In this document: positions 17,377-24,704 of the stretch, in pieces
How positions within the stretch are numbered: the first letter of the stretch is position 1
Layout: the number at the start of each line of letters is the position of its first letter
Program-made: the position numbers and the translations under genes
Source: Stenotrophomonas africana
GTDB taxonomy: Bacteria > Pseudomonadota > Gammaproteobacteria > Xanthomonadales > Xanthomonadaceae
DNA: 64,000 nt
Direction of reading: 5' to 3'
Assembly (NCBI RefSeq): GCF_013004645.1
Contig: NZ_JABEME010000004.1
Coordinates: 62,001-126,000 of the forward strand
Notes under the pieces: model-generated
What the model saw: the letters and a program-made list of their open reading frames with translations, nothing else
Databases searched by the model: none
Told to the model about the DNA's origin: nothing

Positions 17377-17417
17377 GGGGTCAGAGCCCTTTCCCGCAGG
17401 GAAAGGACTCTGACCCC
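17377..17417. repeat. GGGGTCAGA hairpin, first module of the composite element
   Basis: GGGGTCAGAG opens and CTCTGACCCC closes a hairpin with an inner CCTTTCCC-GCA-GGGAAAGG stem. Members of the same family lie at 36627, 41864 and 54442. It stands just behind the lipoprotein gene and might end its transcript, although no T-run follows. Confidence 0.8.
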
Positions 17418-17429
17418 TTCTTGTTTCCG

Positions 17430-17489
17430 TCCGTGTCGACCAAGGTCGACACCTACCAACAGCGGCGTGCCGACCAAGGTCGACAGATA
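17430..17489. repeat. Two SMAG-like GTCGACCAAGGTCGAC palindromes
   Basis: GTGTCGACCAAGGTCGACAC and GTGCCGACCAAGGTCGAC-A follow each other, each near a TACC (reverse GTAG). They match the palindrome type of the tandem array at 44.9-45.2 kb. This is the second module of the composite element. Confidence 0.75.
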
Positions 17490-17533
17490 CCAGAGCAGAA
17501 CGCCGTTCCGGCAGACCACCGGAAACTGTCGAA

Positions 17534-17635
17534 GGCGGGGTGGGTCCGGTTGCGGGGGTGTCCGCGGCATGGATGCCGCGGCCAAGCCCCCAAGGACGGG
17601 TTTACGGCGTCCCCCGCAACCGGATCCACCCCGCC
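17534..17635 (+). repeat. Cloverleaf element, copy A
   Basis: Two 25-base arms (17534-17558 and 17611-17635) pair fully, with one G-T wobble. They enclose a hairpin CCGCGGCAT-GG-ATGCCGCGG (17562-17581) and a second short stem AAGCCC...GGGTTT (17584-17603), so the whole folds as a three-way junction. Copy B at 54547-54648 keeps the inner parts but differs in the outer arm at several positions on both sides in a compensating way. It sits upstream of the M28 peptidase gene, which starts 120 bases later. It could be a structured RNA or a DNA repeat. Confidence 0.7.
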
Positions 17636-17692
17636 ATCCCACGGGATGCCGCTGTTGCTTTGGCTTTGGCTGCTGCCCTGGCATCGGCAGGT

Positions 17693-17709
17693 GCAGGGCG
17701 CAGCCCTGC
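17693..17709. repeat. GCAGGGC-GCA-GCCCTGC hairpin, copy A
   Basis: Perfect 7-base stem with a GCA loop, 57 bases behind the cloverleaf. The same hairpin follows copy B at 54701-54717, so it seems to be the last module of the composite element. Confidence 0.7.
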
Positions 17710-17754
17710 CGAATCCCATTACACTCCAGAAGGATTTCCCTGCTGGAGAGAGCA

Positions 17755-19404
17755 ATGAAACGAGTGGTACTGGGCGTGCTGGCCCTGTCGGTGTCGAGCG
17801 CACTGATGGCGGCCACCCCGAAATTCGACGGTGCGCGGATCTCCGCCGACGTCAAGGAACTGGCCTCAGACGCCTACGAAGGCCGCTCGCCGGCCACCGC
17901 CGGCGAAGAGAAGACCATCGCCTATCTCAGCAAGCAGTTCGCCGATGCCGGTCTGCAGCCCGGCGGTGACCTCAAGGACGGCAAGCGCCTGTGGACCCAG
18001 GCCGTGCCGCTGCGCAAGGGCGACATCGTCGGCGCACCGCAGCTGGCGCTGCACCAGGGCGGCAAGACCGTTGCGCTGGAGCAGGGCAAGCAGATTGCCG
18101 TGCGCGCCGCCATGAACGGCGCCAGCAACGTCGACATCAGCAAGGCTCCGCTGGTGTTCCTTGGCTACGGCGTGAAGGCCCCAGAGCGCAACTGGGACGA
18201 CTTCAAGGGCGTGGACCTGAAGGGCAAGATCGCCGTCGTGCTGATCAACGACCCGGACTTCGAGACGGGCCAGGGTGATTTCGACGGCAAGGGCATGACC
18301 TACTACGGTCGTTGGACCTACAAGTACGAAGAAGGCGCCCGCCAGGGGGCGCTGGGCGTGCTGATCGTGCACGAGACCGCCCCGGCGTCGTACGGCTGGG
18401 CCACCGTGGCCGGTTCCAATACCAACACCATGTTCGATGTGGTGCGCGACAACCCGGCCGACAGCCACCCGCTGCTGGAAGGCTGGATCCAGCGCGATCT
18501 GGCGGTGGAGCTGTTCCGCTCGGCCGGCCAGGACTTCGAGGCGCTGAAGAAGAAGGCGCAGCAGCGCGACTTCACCCCGGTGCCGCTGACCGGCGCCAGC
18601 CTGGACGCGAAGTACGCGGTGAAGACCGAAGTGATCACCTCGCACAACGTGGCCGCGCGCCTGGAAGGCAGCAGCCACCCGGACGAGACGATCATCTACA
18701 GCGCGCACTGGGACCACATCGGCGTGGGTGAGCCGGACGCGCGTGGCGACCGCATCTTCAACGGTGCGCTGGACAACGCCAGCGGTACCGCTTCGCTGAT
18801 CGAGCTGGCGCGCGGCTTTGCCAAGCAGAAGCGCCCGCAGCGCTCGGTGGTGTTCCTGGCGGTCACTGCCGAGGAAAAGGGCCTGCTGGGTTCGGAGTAC
18901 TACGCCACTCATCCGCTGTATCCGCTGGAAAAGACCGTAGCGGTGATCAACATGGACGGCATGGCGCCGTTCGGTCCGTCACGTGATTTCGGCATCTACG
19001 GTGCCGCGCGCTTCGAACTGCTGGACCAGCTGAAGGACGTGGCCAAGGGCTGGGATATCCGCTACACGCCGGACCCGAAGCCGGAAGCCGGCCTGTTCTT
19101 CCGCTCCGATCACTTCCCGTTCGCCAAGCGTGGCGTGCCGGCGCTGTCCTGGTCGGCGGGCCAGGACTGGGTGGACGGCGGCGTGGCCGCAGGCAAGAAG
19201 GCGTCCGAGGACTACACCGCCAAGCGCTACCACCAGCAGGGTGACGAGTGGCAGCCGGATTGGGTGTTCGCCGGTGCCGCCCGCGACCTGGAAGTGCTGT
19301 ACACGCTGGGCAACCAGTTGGCCAATTCGCGCAGCTGGCCGAACTGGAGCCGGGACGAGTCGTTCCGCGCCGTGCGTGACGCCAGCGCCGACCAGCGCAA
19401 ATAA
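17755..19404 (+). CDS. M28 family metallopeptidase, secreted
   Basis: Protein of 549 residues. Start at the ATG at 17755 behind CTGGAGAGAG; the signal peptide (about 1-20) ends LMAA. An inserted PA-like domain (about 120-260) precedes the C-terminal catalytic zinc domain. The zinc and catalytic pattern of M28 is visible: SAHWDHIG (His/Asp region near residue 320), GALDNASGTASLIE (bridging Asp), TAEEKGLLGSEYYA (general base and ligand Glu), INMDGMAP (Asp), and RSDHFPFAKRGVPAL (last His). It should act as an aminopeptidase in the periplasm or outside. It is read from a gap filled by a hairpin element; a TACACT -10-like box lies at 17720-17725, 29 bases before the start. Confidence 0.9.
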   Translation: MKRVVLGVLALSVSSALMAATPKFDGARISADVKELASDAYEGRSPATAGEEKTIAYLSKQFADAGLQPGGDLKDGKRLWTQAVPLRKGDIVGAPQLALHQGGKTVALEQGKQIAVRAAMNGASNVDISKAPLVFLGYGVKAPERNWDDFKGVDLKGKIAVVLINDPDFETGQGDFDGKGMTYYGRWTYKYEEGARQGALGVLIVHETAPASYGWATVAGSNTNTMFDVVRDNPADSHPLLEGWIQRDLAVELFRSAGQDFEALKKKAQQRDFTPVPLTGASLDAKYAVKTEVITSHNVAARLEGSSHPDETIIYSAHWDHIGVGEPDARGDRIFNGALDNASGTASLIELARGFAKQKRPQRSVVFLAVTAEEKGLLGSEYYATHPLYPLEKTVAVINMDGMAPFGPSRDFGIYGAARFELLDQLKDVAKGWDIRYTPDPKPEAGLFFRSDHFPFAKRGVPALSWSAGQDWVDGGVAAGKKASEDYTAKRYHQQGDEWQPDWVFAGAARDLEVLYTLGNQLANSRSWPNWSRDESFRAVRDASADQRK

Positions 19405-19412
19405 CGGCGTTC

Positions 19413-19440
19413 GGTAGTGCCGGCCGCTGGCCGGCATTGC
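19413..19440 (+). repeat. SMAG palindrome
   Basis: GTAGTGCCGGCCGCTGGCCG unit closed by GGCAT, immediately behind the M28 gene. The following 140 bases to the next gene hold no recognisable feature. Confidence 0.8.
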
Positions 19441-19580
19441 CCCTCCGGGGAAACGCCGGGCCATGCCCGGCATTTCCGTAGCGGCTTCCATCCCCGGATT
19501 CCGGCCCTTCGTCGCAGCCCGCTTGTTTGCCCGGCGGGCCGCCCTATGCTCGGCTCACCCCCTTCCTCCAAGGCGCCGCC

Positions 19581-20840
19581 GTGTTCGCCAGCCTCTCTCT
19601 GATGTTCCGTCACCTGCTGGCCTGGGCTGCGGCGCTGTTCGTCGCCGGCATGGTCTGGAGCGGCATCTTCAGCGGCATGAACGACGGCCCGGGCTGGGTC
19701 TTCGGCCTGCTGGCGATGTTCCTGATGATCTCCGCGCTGGGCAGCGCGATCACCCATATACGCCGGGTGTGGCTGGTTGCCGGACGACTGGATTCGACCA
19801 CGTTGTCCGGGCGCCAGCGCCGCCAGGTGGAACTGCCGATGGATGCCGGCCAGGCCTACGCCGTGGTGGAAGCGGCAATCGCCGAGCTGCCGCGTGTCGA
19901 AGACGTTGAGAGTTCGGCCGGCAGCCTGCAGGTGCGCGCTTACGTTCGCCGGGTCGACCTCTGGAATGGCCGCCAGCCCTCGCGCTGGAACCTGCCGGCG
20001 CGGCTGGCGATCAAGCGCAACAGCGTGCTGGCCACGGTCACGCCAGGGCAGGGCACCAGCACCGTCACCCTGCTGTTTGAACCGGATGCGGGCTGGTGGG
20101 CCGACCTGCTGGCGCTGGACGAGGGCAGCAACTTCGAGAACGCCGAAGCGGTCACCCGTGCGATCAGCCGCCGCGTGGCCGACCAGCGTCGCGATGAGCA
20201 GGCCGCCGCCGAACAGACCCAGGTGGAGAAGGAGCTGTCGGTGGCGCGCTTGAATCTGCTGCACGCGCAGGTGGAACCGCACTTCCTGTACAACACGCTG
20301 GCCAACGCGCAGGTGCTGACCCGCACCGACCCGGCGCGTGCCGAGCAGATGCTGGGCCACCTGATCCAGTACCTGCGCAGCTCGTTGCCGCAGGTGGACG
20401 AATCGGTGTCCACGCTGGGCGTGGAGCTGGAGCGCACCCGCGCCTACCTGGAGATTCTGCGCATCCGCATGGGCGCGCGGCTGGCGGTGGAAGTGCAGGT
20501 GCCCAACGAACTGCACGGCGTGCACCTGCCGGCGATGGCGCTGCAGACGCTGGTGGAGAACGCGATCAAGCATGGCCTGGAACCCAAGCCCGGCGGTGGC
20601 ACGATCTGGATCCTGGCGCGTGGCTTTGATGACCATGTGACCGTGACCGTGGCCGACGATGGCCTCGGCTTCGGCCAGGGCACCAGCGGCACCGGCATCG
20701 GCCTGAAGAATCTGCGCGAGCGCCTGCGCCTGACCTGCGGCGAGCAGGCCGGTGTGGCGATCGTCGCCAACTTCCCCAGCGGCGTGGCCGCGACCATGAC
20801 CCTGCCGCAGTCGAACAAGGAGCGCAGCCATGCCGCTTGA
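19581..20840 (+). CDS. LytS/AlgZ-type sensor histidine kinase
   Basis: Protein of 419 residues from the GTG at 19581 (AAGG lies 10 bases upstream); an ATG at 19602 is the other option. Two membrane segments (about 10-30 and 38-60) lead to a cytoplasmic linker (about 75-220) of unknown fold, then a coiled region and the His_kinase domain: QVEPHFLYNTLANAQ carries the phospho-accepting His (about 233). The ATPase domain has VENAIKHGLEP and GIGLKNLRERL. It should pair with the LytTR regulator encoded next, whose start lies 11 bases inside this gene. Input signal is unknown. Confidence 0.9.
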   Translation: MFASLSLMFRHLLAWAAALFVAGMVWSGIFSGMNDGPGWVFGLLAMFLMISALGSAITHIRRVWLVAGRLDSTTLSGRQRRQVELPMDAGQAYAVVEAAIAELPRVEDVESSAGSLQVRAYVRRVDLWNGRQPSRWNLPARLAIKRNSVLATVTPGQGTSTVTLLFEPDAGWWADLLALDEGSNFENAEAVTRAISRRVADQRRDEQAAAEQTQVEKELSVARLNLLHAQVEPHFLYNTLANAQVLTRTDPARAEQMLGHLIQYLRSSLPQVDESVSTLGVELERTRAYLEILRIRMGARLAVEVQVPNELHGVHLPAMALQTLVENAIKHGLEPKPGGGTIWILARGFDDHVTVTVADDGLGFGQGTSGTGIGLKNLRERLRLTCGEQAGVAIVANFPSGVAATMTLPQSNKERSHAA

Positions 20841-21600
20841 AGCGCTGATTGCTGAAGATGAAGAACTGCTCCGGCACTCACTGGTGGAACAGCTGCGCCG
20901 GCTGTGGCCGGACTTGAGGCTGGTGGCCGAGTGCGAGGATGGCGCCAGTGCGCTGGAACAGTTGGCCGAGAAACAGCCGGACATTGCCTTCCTCGATATC
21001 CGCATGCCCGGCATCAGTGGTATCGAGGTGGCGCGTTCGCTGTCCGAGCTGAGTCCGCGTACCCAGGTGGTATTCGTCACCGCCTACGACCAGTACGCCA
21101 TCGACGCGTTCGAGCAGGGCGCGATGGATTACCTGCTGAAGCCGGTCAGCGACGAGCGCCTGCTGGCCACGCGCGAACGCATCCTGTCGCGGCTGCCATC
21201 AACGCGCCAGGACGATGCCGTGCTCGAACGTCTGCTGCAGCGGCTGGGGCCATCGCAGGGCGCTGCCGAGCGCCCCCCCTTGGCCTGGATCACCGCCAGC
21301 AACGGCCGCGAGACGCAGCTGATCATGCTGGAGGACGTGGCCTATTTCCGCGCCGACAACAAGTACACCACCGTGGTGACCGCGGCCGGTGAGAGCCTGC
21401 TGCGCACGCCGTTGCGCGAACTGCTGGACGTGCTCGATCCGCAGCACTTCCGCCAGATCCATCGCTCGACCATCGTCAACATGAAGGCGGTGGCGGCGGT
21501 CAGCCGCGACGATACCGGCCGCGGTGTACTGCGCCTGCGTGGGCGTGCCGAGACGCTGGTGGTCAGCCAACCATTCATGAGCCTGTTCCGCGGCATGTAG
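20830..21600 (+). CDS. LytTR-family response regulator (LytR/AlgR type)
   Basis: Protein of 256 residues. The receiver domain (about 1-120) has acidic residues EDEE near 10, the phospho-acceptor in FLDIRMPGISG (Asp about 55) and YLLKPVSDERL (Lys near 105). The C-terminal domain (about 150-250) is LytTR DNA-binding: YFRADNKYTTV and FRQIHRSTIVNM are characteristic. It is translationally coupled to the kinase gene. LytTR regulators bind pairs of direct repeats; none was sought beyond eye inspection. Confidence 0.92.
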   Translation: MPLEALIAEDEELLRHSLVEQLRRLWPDLRLVAECEDGASALEQLAEKQPDIAFLDIRMPGISGIEVARSLSELSPRTQVVFVTAYDQYAIDAFEQGAMDYLLKPVSDERLLATRERILSRLPSTRQDDAVLERLLQRLGPSQGAAERPPLAWITASNGRETQLIMLEDVAYFRADNKYTTVVTAAGESLLRTPLRELLDVLDPQHFRQIHRSTIVNMKAVAAVSRDDTGRGVLRLRGRAETLVVSQPFMSLFRGM

Positions 21601-21633
21601 CCACGCCGCACCTTCCGCTACCAGGAGCATTGC

Positions 21634-21978
21634 ATGCGTTTTTTCCTGCTCGTAGGCCTCGCCGCATTGGCAATTTCCGGTTGCCAGAAGTCCACAGAAA
21701 CCGCGATCACCCGCACCACTGCCAATGGAGTGGACACGCTGTACAGCAAGCGCACGGTAGTGGAGGGCGTGGCGCGTTTCGAGTGCATGGCCAGCCGCAG
21801 CGGTCAGTGCCATTACCTGGTGCTGGATCCGGCCTGTCGTCCTGACGCCGCCTGTGCGAAAGCGCCGATACGGTCGTTCGCGTTGGCGGCCGGCACCACC
21901 CGGGAGTTCAGTGACCTGCCGAAGGGCTTCGCCCAATGCGTCAGCGAAGAACCGATAGAACAATGCCACCGTGAGTGA
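21634..21978 (+). CDS. Small lipoprotein of unknown function
   Basis: Protein of 114 residues. A lipoprotein signal (residues 1-17) ends in ISGC, with the lipid-carrying Cys at 17. The mature protein has five further cysteines (for example ECMASRSGQC and CRPDAAC), enough for disulfides, and no recognised domain. It follows the two-component pair by 33 bases with CAGGAG before the ATG, so it may belong to that unit. Its 3' end forms half of a terminator-like hairpin. Function unknown. Confidence 0.75.
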   Translation: MRFFLLVGLAALAISGCQKSTETAITRTTANGVDTLYSKRTVVEGVARFECMASRSGQCHYLVLDPACRPDAACAKAPIRSFALAAGTTREFSDLPKGFAQCVSEEPIEQCHRE

Positions 21979-21991
21979 CCACGGTGGCATT
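21962..21991. terminator. Terminator-like hairpin
   Basis: An 11-base stem AATGCCACCGT / ACGGTGGCATT with an 8-base loop spans the stop codon of the small lipoprotein gene; a C-run, not a T-run, follows. It lies between two convergent genes, so it may stop transcription from either side. Confidence 0.5.
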
Positions 21992-22018
21992 GTGGCCCCC
22001 CCCCGCTTCCCTGAAGGG

Positions 22019-22633
22019 TCAGTAGGCAGGCTGCAGTGTCAGGTCATGGTGGTGCTCGTTCTCGCCGACATGGTTGAGGCGACCGACCAGTTCTGAGTGC
22101 TGCTTCATGCGCCCGATCTCGGTCATGATGCGGATGTCCTCATGGCGCAGTTCGCGCCTGGCGGTGACCGCCTGCTTGTAGTCCAGCACTTCCGGATAGT
22201 GCTCGGCCAACTCCAGCGCCTCGGCCACGTGCTCGACGCTGTCGGCCTTGGAGCTGATGCGGGCGCGGCTGTTGAACGCCTTCATCCAACGTTCGAAACC
22301 GGCCTGCTGATCGAACATGTTGGCCATGAACCAGATCACGAACAGAATCGAGACCCACGAGCCGAACACAACTACCACGCGGGTGAACGTGATATGGAAG
22401 TCGTCACGCCACAGGTAGTTGGCAATCAGGCCAAGAATCAGCAGCGAGGCTGCCTGCCAGCCGACGATCGAGGCGATCAGCCATTGGCACTTGGCCTGCG
22501 CCAGCACCGCCACTTCATCGCGGATCTGCTGCTCGCTGAGATTGCGCCAATGCGCAACCTGTTTGTCGAACGGGCTGCTGTAGAGCTCGTTGTCGCGAAG
22601 CAGAATTCCCAAACCCTTGAACAAAGCAATCAT
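22019..22633 (-). CDS. Inner-membrane protein of unknown function
   Basis: Protein of 204 residues. Two membrane segments (about 50-70 and 83-104) are flanked by a basic N-terminal region and a C-terminal soluble domain (about 108-204) that is helical and charged, with several His residues near the end (ENEHHHD). No signal peptide and no catalytic motif. The ribosome binding site AAGGAG precedes its ATG. It is convergent with the small lipoprotein. I do not recognise a family. Confidence 0.7.
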   Translation of the reverse strand: MIALFKGLGILLRDNELYSSPFDKQVAHWRNLSEQQIRDEVAVLAQAKCQWLIASIVGWQAASLLILGLIANYLWRDDFHITFTRVVVVFGSWVSILFVIWFMANMFDQQAGFERWMKAFNSRARISSKADSVEHVAEALELAEHYPEVLDYKQAVTARRELRHEDIRIMTEIGRMKQHSELVGRLNHVGENEHHHDLTLQPAY

Positions 22634-22942
22634 GGCTGGCTCCTTGTGGAACGTGCGTCGATCAGCGTTGGACGGTGTGGCGGGTTCAGTTCTAGCACTT
22701 CCAGCGAGCCGTGCAATGGGCGCAATGCCTAGCGGCGTAAGGGTTTTGTCTGAATGGGTGAATGTTGGTGCACTGCAGCATCACGACCGCAGCCTGCGAC
22801 AGGATGTCGCAGGGTGAAACGTGCTGCGGCCGCACATGAAACCGTAGCTGAGCGCGGAGGCTCGCCGTCGGCGTCGTGATCGACCAGAATCGGGGCCGAC
22901 CGCGCAAGGCGTGGCCGTTCTTCCGCCTTTCCTGGACCTGTG
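22634..22942. other. Intergenic region with one strong hairpin
   Basis: Between two divergent genes. Bases 22793-22813 form a perfect 9-base hairpin (CCTGCGACA-GGA-TGTCGCAGG). No open frame with a convincing start or family is visible, and I see no GTAG repeat here. It may carry the promoters of both genes. Confidence 0.5.
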
Positions 22943-23872
22943 ATGCCGGCTTTGCTGCAGCGACTCTCCCGCCCCGTGACCGCGCCGATCCGGCGCTGGG
23001 TCCTGGAGGCCTTCCCGCGTGGCCAGAGCGGCATCGATTACGACCACCCGCTGGGTGACCCGGGCTGGTTCGGCCCGGACAGCGTCACCTGGCGACTGCA
23101 TGCGGAATTCCCGTCGATGCTGGCCGGTGGCCTGTGCGCGCTGATGCTGCAGACCCTGCACCCGCGCGCGTTGGCCGGAGTCTACGACCATTCCAACTTC
23201 CGCCAGGACCTGGTGGGACGCCTGCGCCGCACCACCGCCTTCGTTGCCGGCACCAGCTATGCGCCTGCCGGCGAAGTGGAGACGCTGGTGGCGAAGGTAC
23301 GCCGCATCCATGCGCAGATCCGCGGCCAGACCGCGCAGGGCGAGGCCTATGCCGCTGATGATCCGCAACTGCTGACCTGGGTGCACGTGACGGAAGCGTT
23401 TGGTTTCCTGCAGGGCTTCCGTCGGTACGGACGCGAGGTGCCGGCGCACATCGCCGATCGTTACTATGACGAATACCGCTGCGTGGCCGAGGCACTGGGT
23501 GCGGTGGATGTGCCCCGCAGTGAGGCGGAAGTGGCGGCGTACTTCTGCGCGCGGCAACCGGAACTGCGTGTGGATGAGCGCTCGCGCGAAGTGCTGGAGG
23601 TGTTGTCCGGCGTGCGCTTGCCGGTACCGGTGCCGGGGCTGTCGCGCGAAGTGTTCCTCGGCGCCGGTGCGGCGCTGCTGCCGGACTGGGCCGACGGCAT
23701 GCTGGAACGCAATGCCCGCCAGCGTGCGCAGGCGGGCGCGTCGGCGAAGCTGATGCAGGGCATGGCGCCGCTGTTCCGCCGCGCACTGCCCGATGGTCTC
23801 GCCAGCCGCGCCTGCACGCGCATGGGCGTGCCGGTGTCGGTGTTGCGCGAGTGGCCCACCGCTCCCCGGTAG
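22943..23872 (+). CDS. MpaB/rubber-oxygenase-type protein (DUF2236)
   Basis: Protein of 309 residues from the ATG at 22943. DYDHPLGDPGWFGPDSVTWR (about 31-50), ALMLQTLHPRALAGVYDHSN and LLTWVHVTEAFGFLQGFRRY are the conserved blocks of the ER-bound oxygenase MpaB / latex-clearing protein superfamily; conserved His and Arg residues in these blocks hold haem b in characterised members. It is soluble and all-helical. Bacterial members have no agreed substrate. The stop codon TAG is at the same time the GTAG head of a SMAG palindrome. Confidence 0.85.
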   Translation: MPALLQRLSRPVTAPIRRWVLEAFPRGQSGIDYDHPLGDPGWFGPDSVTWRLHAEFPSMLAGGLCALMLQTLHPRALAGVYDHSNFRQDLVGRLRRTTAFVAGTSYAPAGEVETLVAKVRRIHAQIRGQTAQGEAYAADDPQLLTWVHVTEAFGFLQGFRRYGREVPAHIADRYYDEYRCVAEALGAVDVPRSEAEVAAYFCARQPELRVDERSREVLEVLSGVRLPVPVPGLSREVFLGAGAALLPDWADGMLERNARQRAQAGASAKLMQGMAPLFRRALPDGLASRACTRMGVPVSVLREWPTAPR

Positions 23873-23983
23873 GTGCCAACCTTGGTTGGCACGCAGTTCG
23901 CACGGTGCCGCAGAAGCGCCAACCAAGGTTGGCCTCCACCAGAGCGGATGCCGCCGTAGATCCACGCCATGCGTGGATGGGCG
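23869..23983. repeat. Three SMAG palindromes
   Basis: GTAGGTGCCAACCTTGGTTG begins at 23869; a facing CCAACCAAGGTTGG unit follows (about 23919-23937); GTAGATCCACGCCATGCGTG begins near 23958. They fill the gap between the MpaB gene and the convergent TetR gene. Confidence 0.82.
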
Positions 23984-24571
23984 TCACCCGGCCGACTTCA
24001 ACCCACGCAACAGCATCTCCAGCGCCGCCGTCGCCTGCTGCAGGCGCGCGTCGCCATCCTCGCCCTCTGCAATCCAGAACGCGGCCTCGGCCAGGCTGCC
24101 GTAGATCAGCGACGCCAGCGCCTGCGCATCCACCGGCGCAACCATGCCTTGGGCAACCAGATGTTCGATCAGGTGCTGCATCGAGTGCACGCAGTGGCGC
24201 TGCGATTCCGGTGAGGCGCCACCCAGCACTGCACGCGCATCGCGCAGCACGATTCGCTGGATCTCCGGCTCCAGCGCCATCTCAAGATAGGCACGACAAC
24301 GCTGCACGAAGCCCTCCCAGGCATCGTCGGCGGTATCACTGATCGCCTGCAGGCGCTGGTCGGTCTCGGCATCGAGCTGGGCGACGACCGCCGCCAGCAG
24401 CCCCTTCTTGTCGCCGAAGTGGTGGTACAGCGCGCCGCGGGTCAGCCCGGCCTGGGCGGTCAGATCGTCCATGGAGGTGGCGGCATAGCCATGCGCGCTG
24501 AACACCCGGCGGGCGGTGGCCAGCAGGGTGGCGCGGGTTTCTTCCATCTCGGCGCGGGTACGACGAACCAT
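23984..24571 (-). CDS. TetR-family repressor of the adjacent MFS genes
   Basis: Protein of 195 residues from the ATG at 24571 (MVRRTRAEMEETR). The DNA-binding helix-turn-helix is clear: GYAATSMDDLTAQAGLTRGA and LYHHFGDKKGLL (about 28-60). The C-terminal part (about 70-190) is the ligand-binding and dimer domain. It diverges from two MFS pump genes, and the 133-base gap holds three CATAC-N5-G(T/C)ATG palindromes, the first of which lies 14 bases before its own start. So it should repress itself and the pumps, with a pump substrate as inducer. It is of the length and layout of AcrR/SmeT-like regulators. Confidence 0.9.
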   Translation of the reverse strand: MVRRTRAEMEETRATLLATARRVFSAHGYAATSMDDLTAQAGLTRGALYHHFGDKKGLLAAVVAQLDAETDQRLQAISDTADDAWEGFVQRCRAYLEMALEPEIQRIVLRDARAVLGGASPESQRHCVHSMQHLIEHLVAQGMVAPVDAQALASLIYGSLAEAAFWIAEGEDGDARLQQATAALEMLLRGLKSAG

Positions 24572-24584
24572 CCGGAGCTCCTTA

Positions 24585-24599
24585 CATACACAGTGCATG
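24585..24599. promoter_or_regulatory. Operator-like palindrome 1 (CATAC-N5-GCATG)
   Basis: CATAC ACAGT GCATG; one mismatch from the other two copies. Lies nearest to the tetR start codon. Confidence 0.55.
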
Positions 24600-24607
24600 A
24601 TTATTTA

Positions 24608-24622
24608 CATACGGCGCGTATG
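24608..24622. promoter_or_regulatory. Operator-like palindrome 2 (CATAC-N5-GTATG)
   Basis: CATAC GGCGC GTATG, a perfect dyad, centred 23 bases from copy 1 and 31 from copy 3. Likely TetR binding site by position. Confidence 0.65.
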
Positions 24623-24638
24623 AATGTAGCCTCTTATT

Positions 24639-24653
24639 CATACGCTCTGTATG
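24639..24653. promoter_or_regulatory. Operator-like palindrome 3 (CATAC-N5-GTATG)
   Basis: CATAC GCTCT GTATG, a perfect dyad 51 bases before the MFS start codon. The three sites share the half-site CATAC and a 5-base centre. Confidence 0.65.
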
Positions 24654-24704
24654 TATTGTCGTGGCGCCCCGTGCGCCAGGCAAGTCGCTGCCCTGGAGAA
24701 CCTG

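Noticed and set aside
17540-17758. Small open frames inside the cloverleaf elements, with similar peptides in both copies
   Set aside because: The similarity comes from conserved hairpin bases; frames lack ribosome binding sites, and the covariation keeps pairing, not codons.
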